Of a DNA stretch of 64,000 nt, positions 62,472 to 64,000 are shown in pieces. The stretch comes from Setaria digitata (lineage: Eukaryota; Nematoda; Chromadorea; Rhabditida; Setariidae). Numbering within the stretch: the first letter of the stretch is position 1; each line of letters begins with the position of its first letter. The translations under genes were made by a program, and so were the position numbers. The notes below the pieces were generated by a model. It searched no databases and was not told the origin of the DNA. It saw only the letters and a program-made list of their open reading frames with translations. The DNA is taken from positions 56,861-120,860 of the forward strand of contig RCAB01000169.1 of NCBI GenBank assembly GCA_003640385.1. The letters run 5' to 3'.

Positions 62472-64000
62472 CAGTAAATTATGTCTGATTTAATTACTTC
62501 TGGTAGATTTATATTTGGCATACTTTGCGGGTTCAGTAAATAAGAAGATTTATCCGTGCAAAAGCTAATTACAGCCAACTTGTTAGTGTCCCAATTATAC
62601 TAGAACAATGAAGGAAAACTGAGCAGTTTCCTAGCATTGCTTTGATTAACAGTGGGTCATTGCAAAACAAATTTGAATTGCAAATCTGGTACTTTTCTAG
62701 CACCTTCAAGTCAATGCGAGGAATTTGCAAAGAGACGCCCTACCACTGCAGAAGTTTAACGTAGCCTAGTTTGCAGTAGCAACAAAAACACACTCTAAGA
62801 GATTTTTCAGCTAAATATATATAAATAAGCATTTGGAATAGTCAGTGATTAGGAAAATCAGCTAACACCTACTTAATGGAACTGTTGTTCTGCAGCCATC
62901 GGAAGTGAAAGGTACTCTGAAGCGTGTGACACTGAGATGAATTAAGAGACGCATTAAATAATAATTTGTGTCTTGTCAATAAACAATCTTCAAGAAAAAA
63001 AGTCATTCAAATATTAAAGCTAGAGTGGTGAAAATTCAAAACAACATATACTGAAAAAAAAATTAACTACTAAATTTAGAGAGTTTTGAATAGATGTTTC
63101 TATGTTTGTATGCTTACTTAATAGATGTTAGGTACACCAAGTACACTTCCGTAAACACATTTCGTATGATTTATTGGTACTCACAATAAGTTATAAATTA
63201 ATAATAATTTCAGCAAAGTATGCACAATCTAGATCATTCACTTAAGTTATGCCAGTACATCACGATCTAGTAGATAAATAGATGATCTATCCAACAATAA
63301 TTAACCTGTTAAATCACAAAATTTTCCGGATTTTGAAGAAACTGGCAGACCTGAGGTAATGAATGATATGGAAGTCGGTGACACATTTCTGCAAAGCAGT
63401 TGTTTGACAATAAAGACTAAGGATTTAGAGGAAATAAAGAGCTGCTTCGTTTTCCTTGTTGACAGAGAATGATTATTATTTCAAAGCTATACAGCCTGAA
63501 AAGACTTTAATTTTTTATCACTGATTTGAATAATAAGTAAAAGAAAAACGTCGATAACACTCACTATTTCATACCTTACTTATCTTATCAGTTCTAATAC
63601 ATCTATTACAAGCATCTACCAAAATATGATCTGCGGCTGTTGTATCTGTTCTGCAATTTTTCTAGGTTGAAAAAATGTAAAGAATATTTTTAGTTGCCTC
63701 AGGAAGTACTTATATTTAAGTGGTTTCTCTTAAAAGTGACAGACCTACACCGACAGAAGCAAAGGGCTGTCGTGGGGAAATAAGTGCTGAAGTATAACAA
63801 AATTATCATAAATTTATAAAATATTAAAAAACAGGTGGGCGTCAGTGAATGAGCACTCAGTGTGCAATATATTAACCTCGGATTCCATAAAGCAACATCT
63901 GCATTTGTGGTAGGTGACTGCTAAGCGGTCCGCAGAGGTGTAACTGGATAATTTCAAATTTTCGTCTACATAATTTCGAACAAAGTGGATCTTTTCATAG
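62472..64000. other. Right end of the window, nothing recognised
   Basis: AT-rich with slightly GC-richer patches at 62690-62780 and 63740-63930. No frame of useful length, RNA gene or repeat array was seen. Confidence 0.5.

Overview
The window looks like AT-rich (roughly 70% A+T) nuclear DNA of a nematode, most likely a filarial worm. The base composition, GT-AG introns of about 100 bases to 4.6 kb with short pyrimidine-rich acceptors, candidate spliced-leader acceptors just upstream of start codons and nematode-like protein divergence point that way. The species cannot be named from sequence alone. All splice sites were read by eye and kept only where the reading frame stays open and the intron phases match.

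Layout. (1) About 1.4-11.3 kb, + strand: a small-conductance calcium-activated potassium (SK/KCNL) channel gene in about 13 exons. Twelve exons join in phase from 1879 to the stop at 11289. A probable first exon lies at 1381. The gene has S1-S6, a GYGD selectivity filter split by a 19-base exon, a calmodulin-binding domain and a coiled-coil tail. (2) 11.3-40 kb: a long gene-poor stretch with homopolymers, ATC/GATAAT/CT simple repeats, two degenerate minisatellites and a GCA-rich tract. It also holds one unrecognised two-exon candidate gene for a 153-residue membrane protein (25170-25726). (3) 40.1-47.4 kb, + strand: a complete nine-exon gene for a nuclear BAH-domain protein of the BAHD1/winged-eye family. 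It has a low-complexity basic N-terminal half and a C-terminal BAH domain. (4) 47.4-64 kb: mostly non-coding AT-rich DNA. It carries a clear tRNA-His(GTG) gene at 56155-56226 flanked by 75-base direct repeats, and three small candidate ORFs (51011, 57365, 62184) that I do not recognise.

The two main genes are independent: one is a membrane channel that should damp excitability in nerve or muscle, the other a chromatin reader or silencer. Their shared strand does not make them an operon, because nearly 29 kb separates them. I found no CRISPR array, transposase, prophage or bacterial feature. The least expected signals are the duplicated flanks of the tRNA-His gene, the microexons in both main genes, and the candidate membrane protein in the gene desert.
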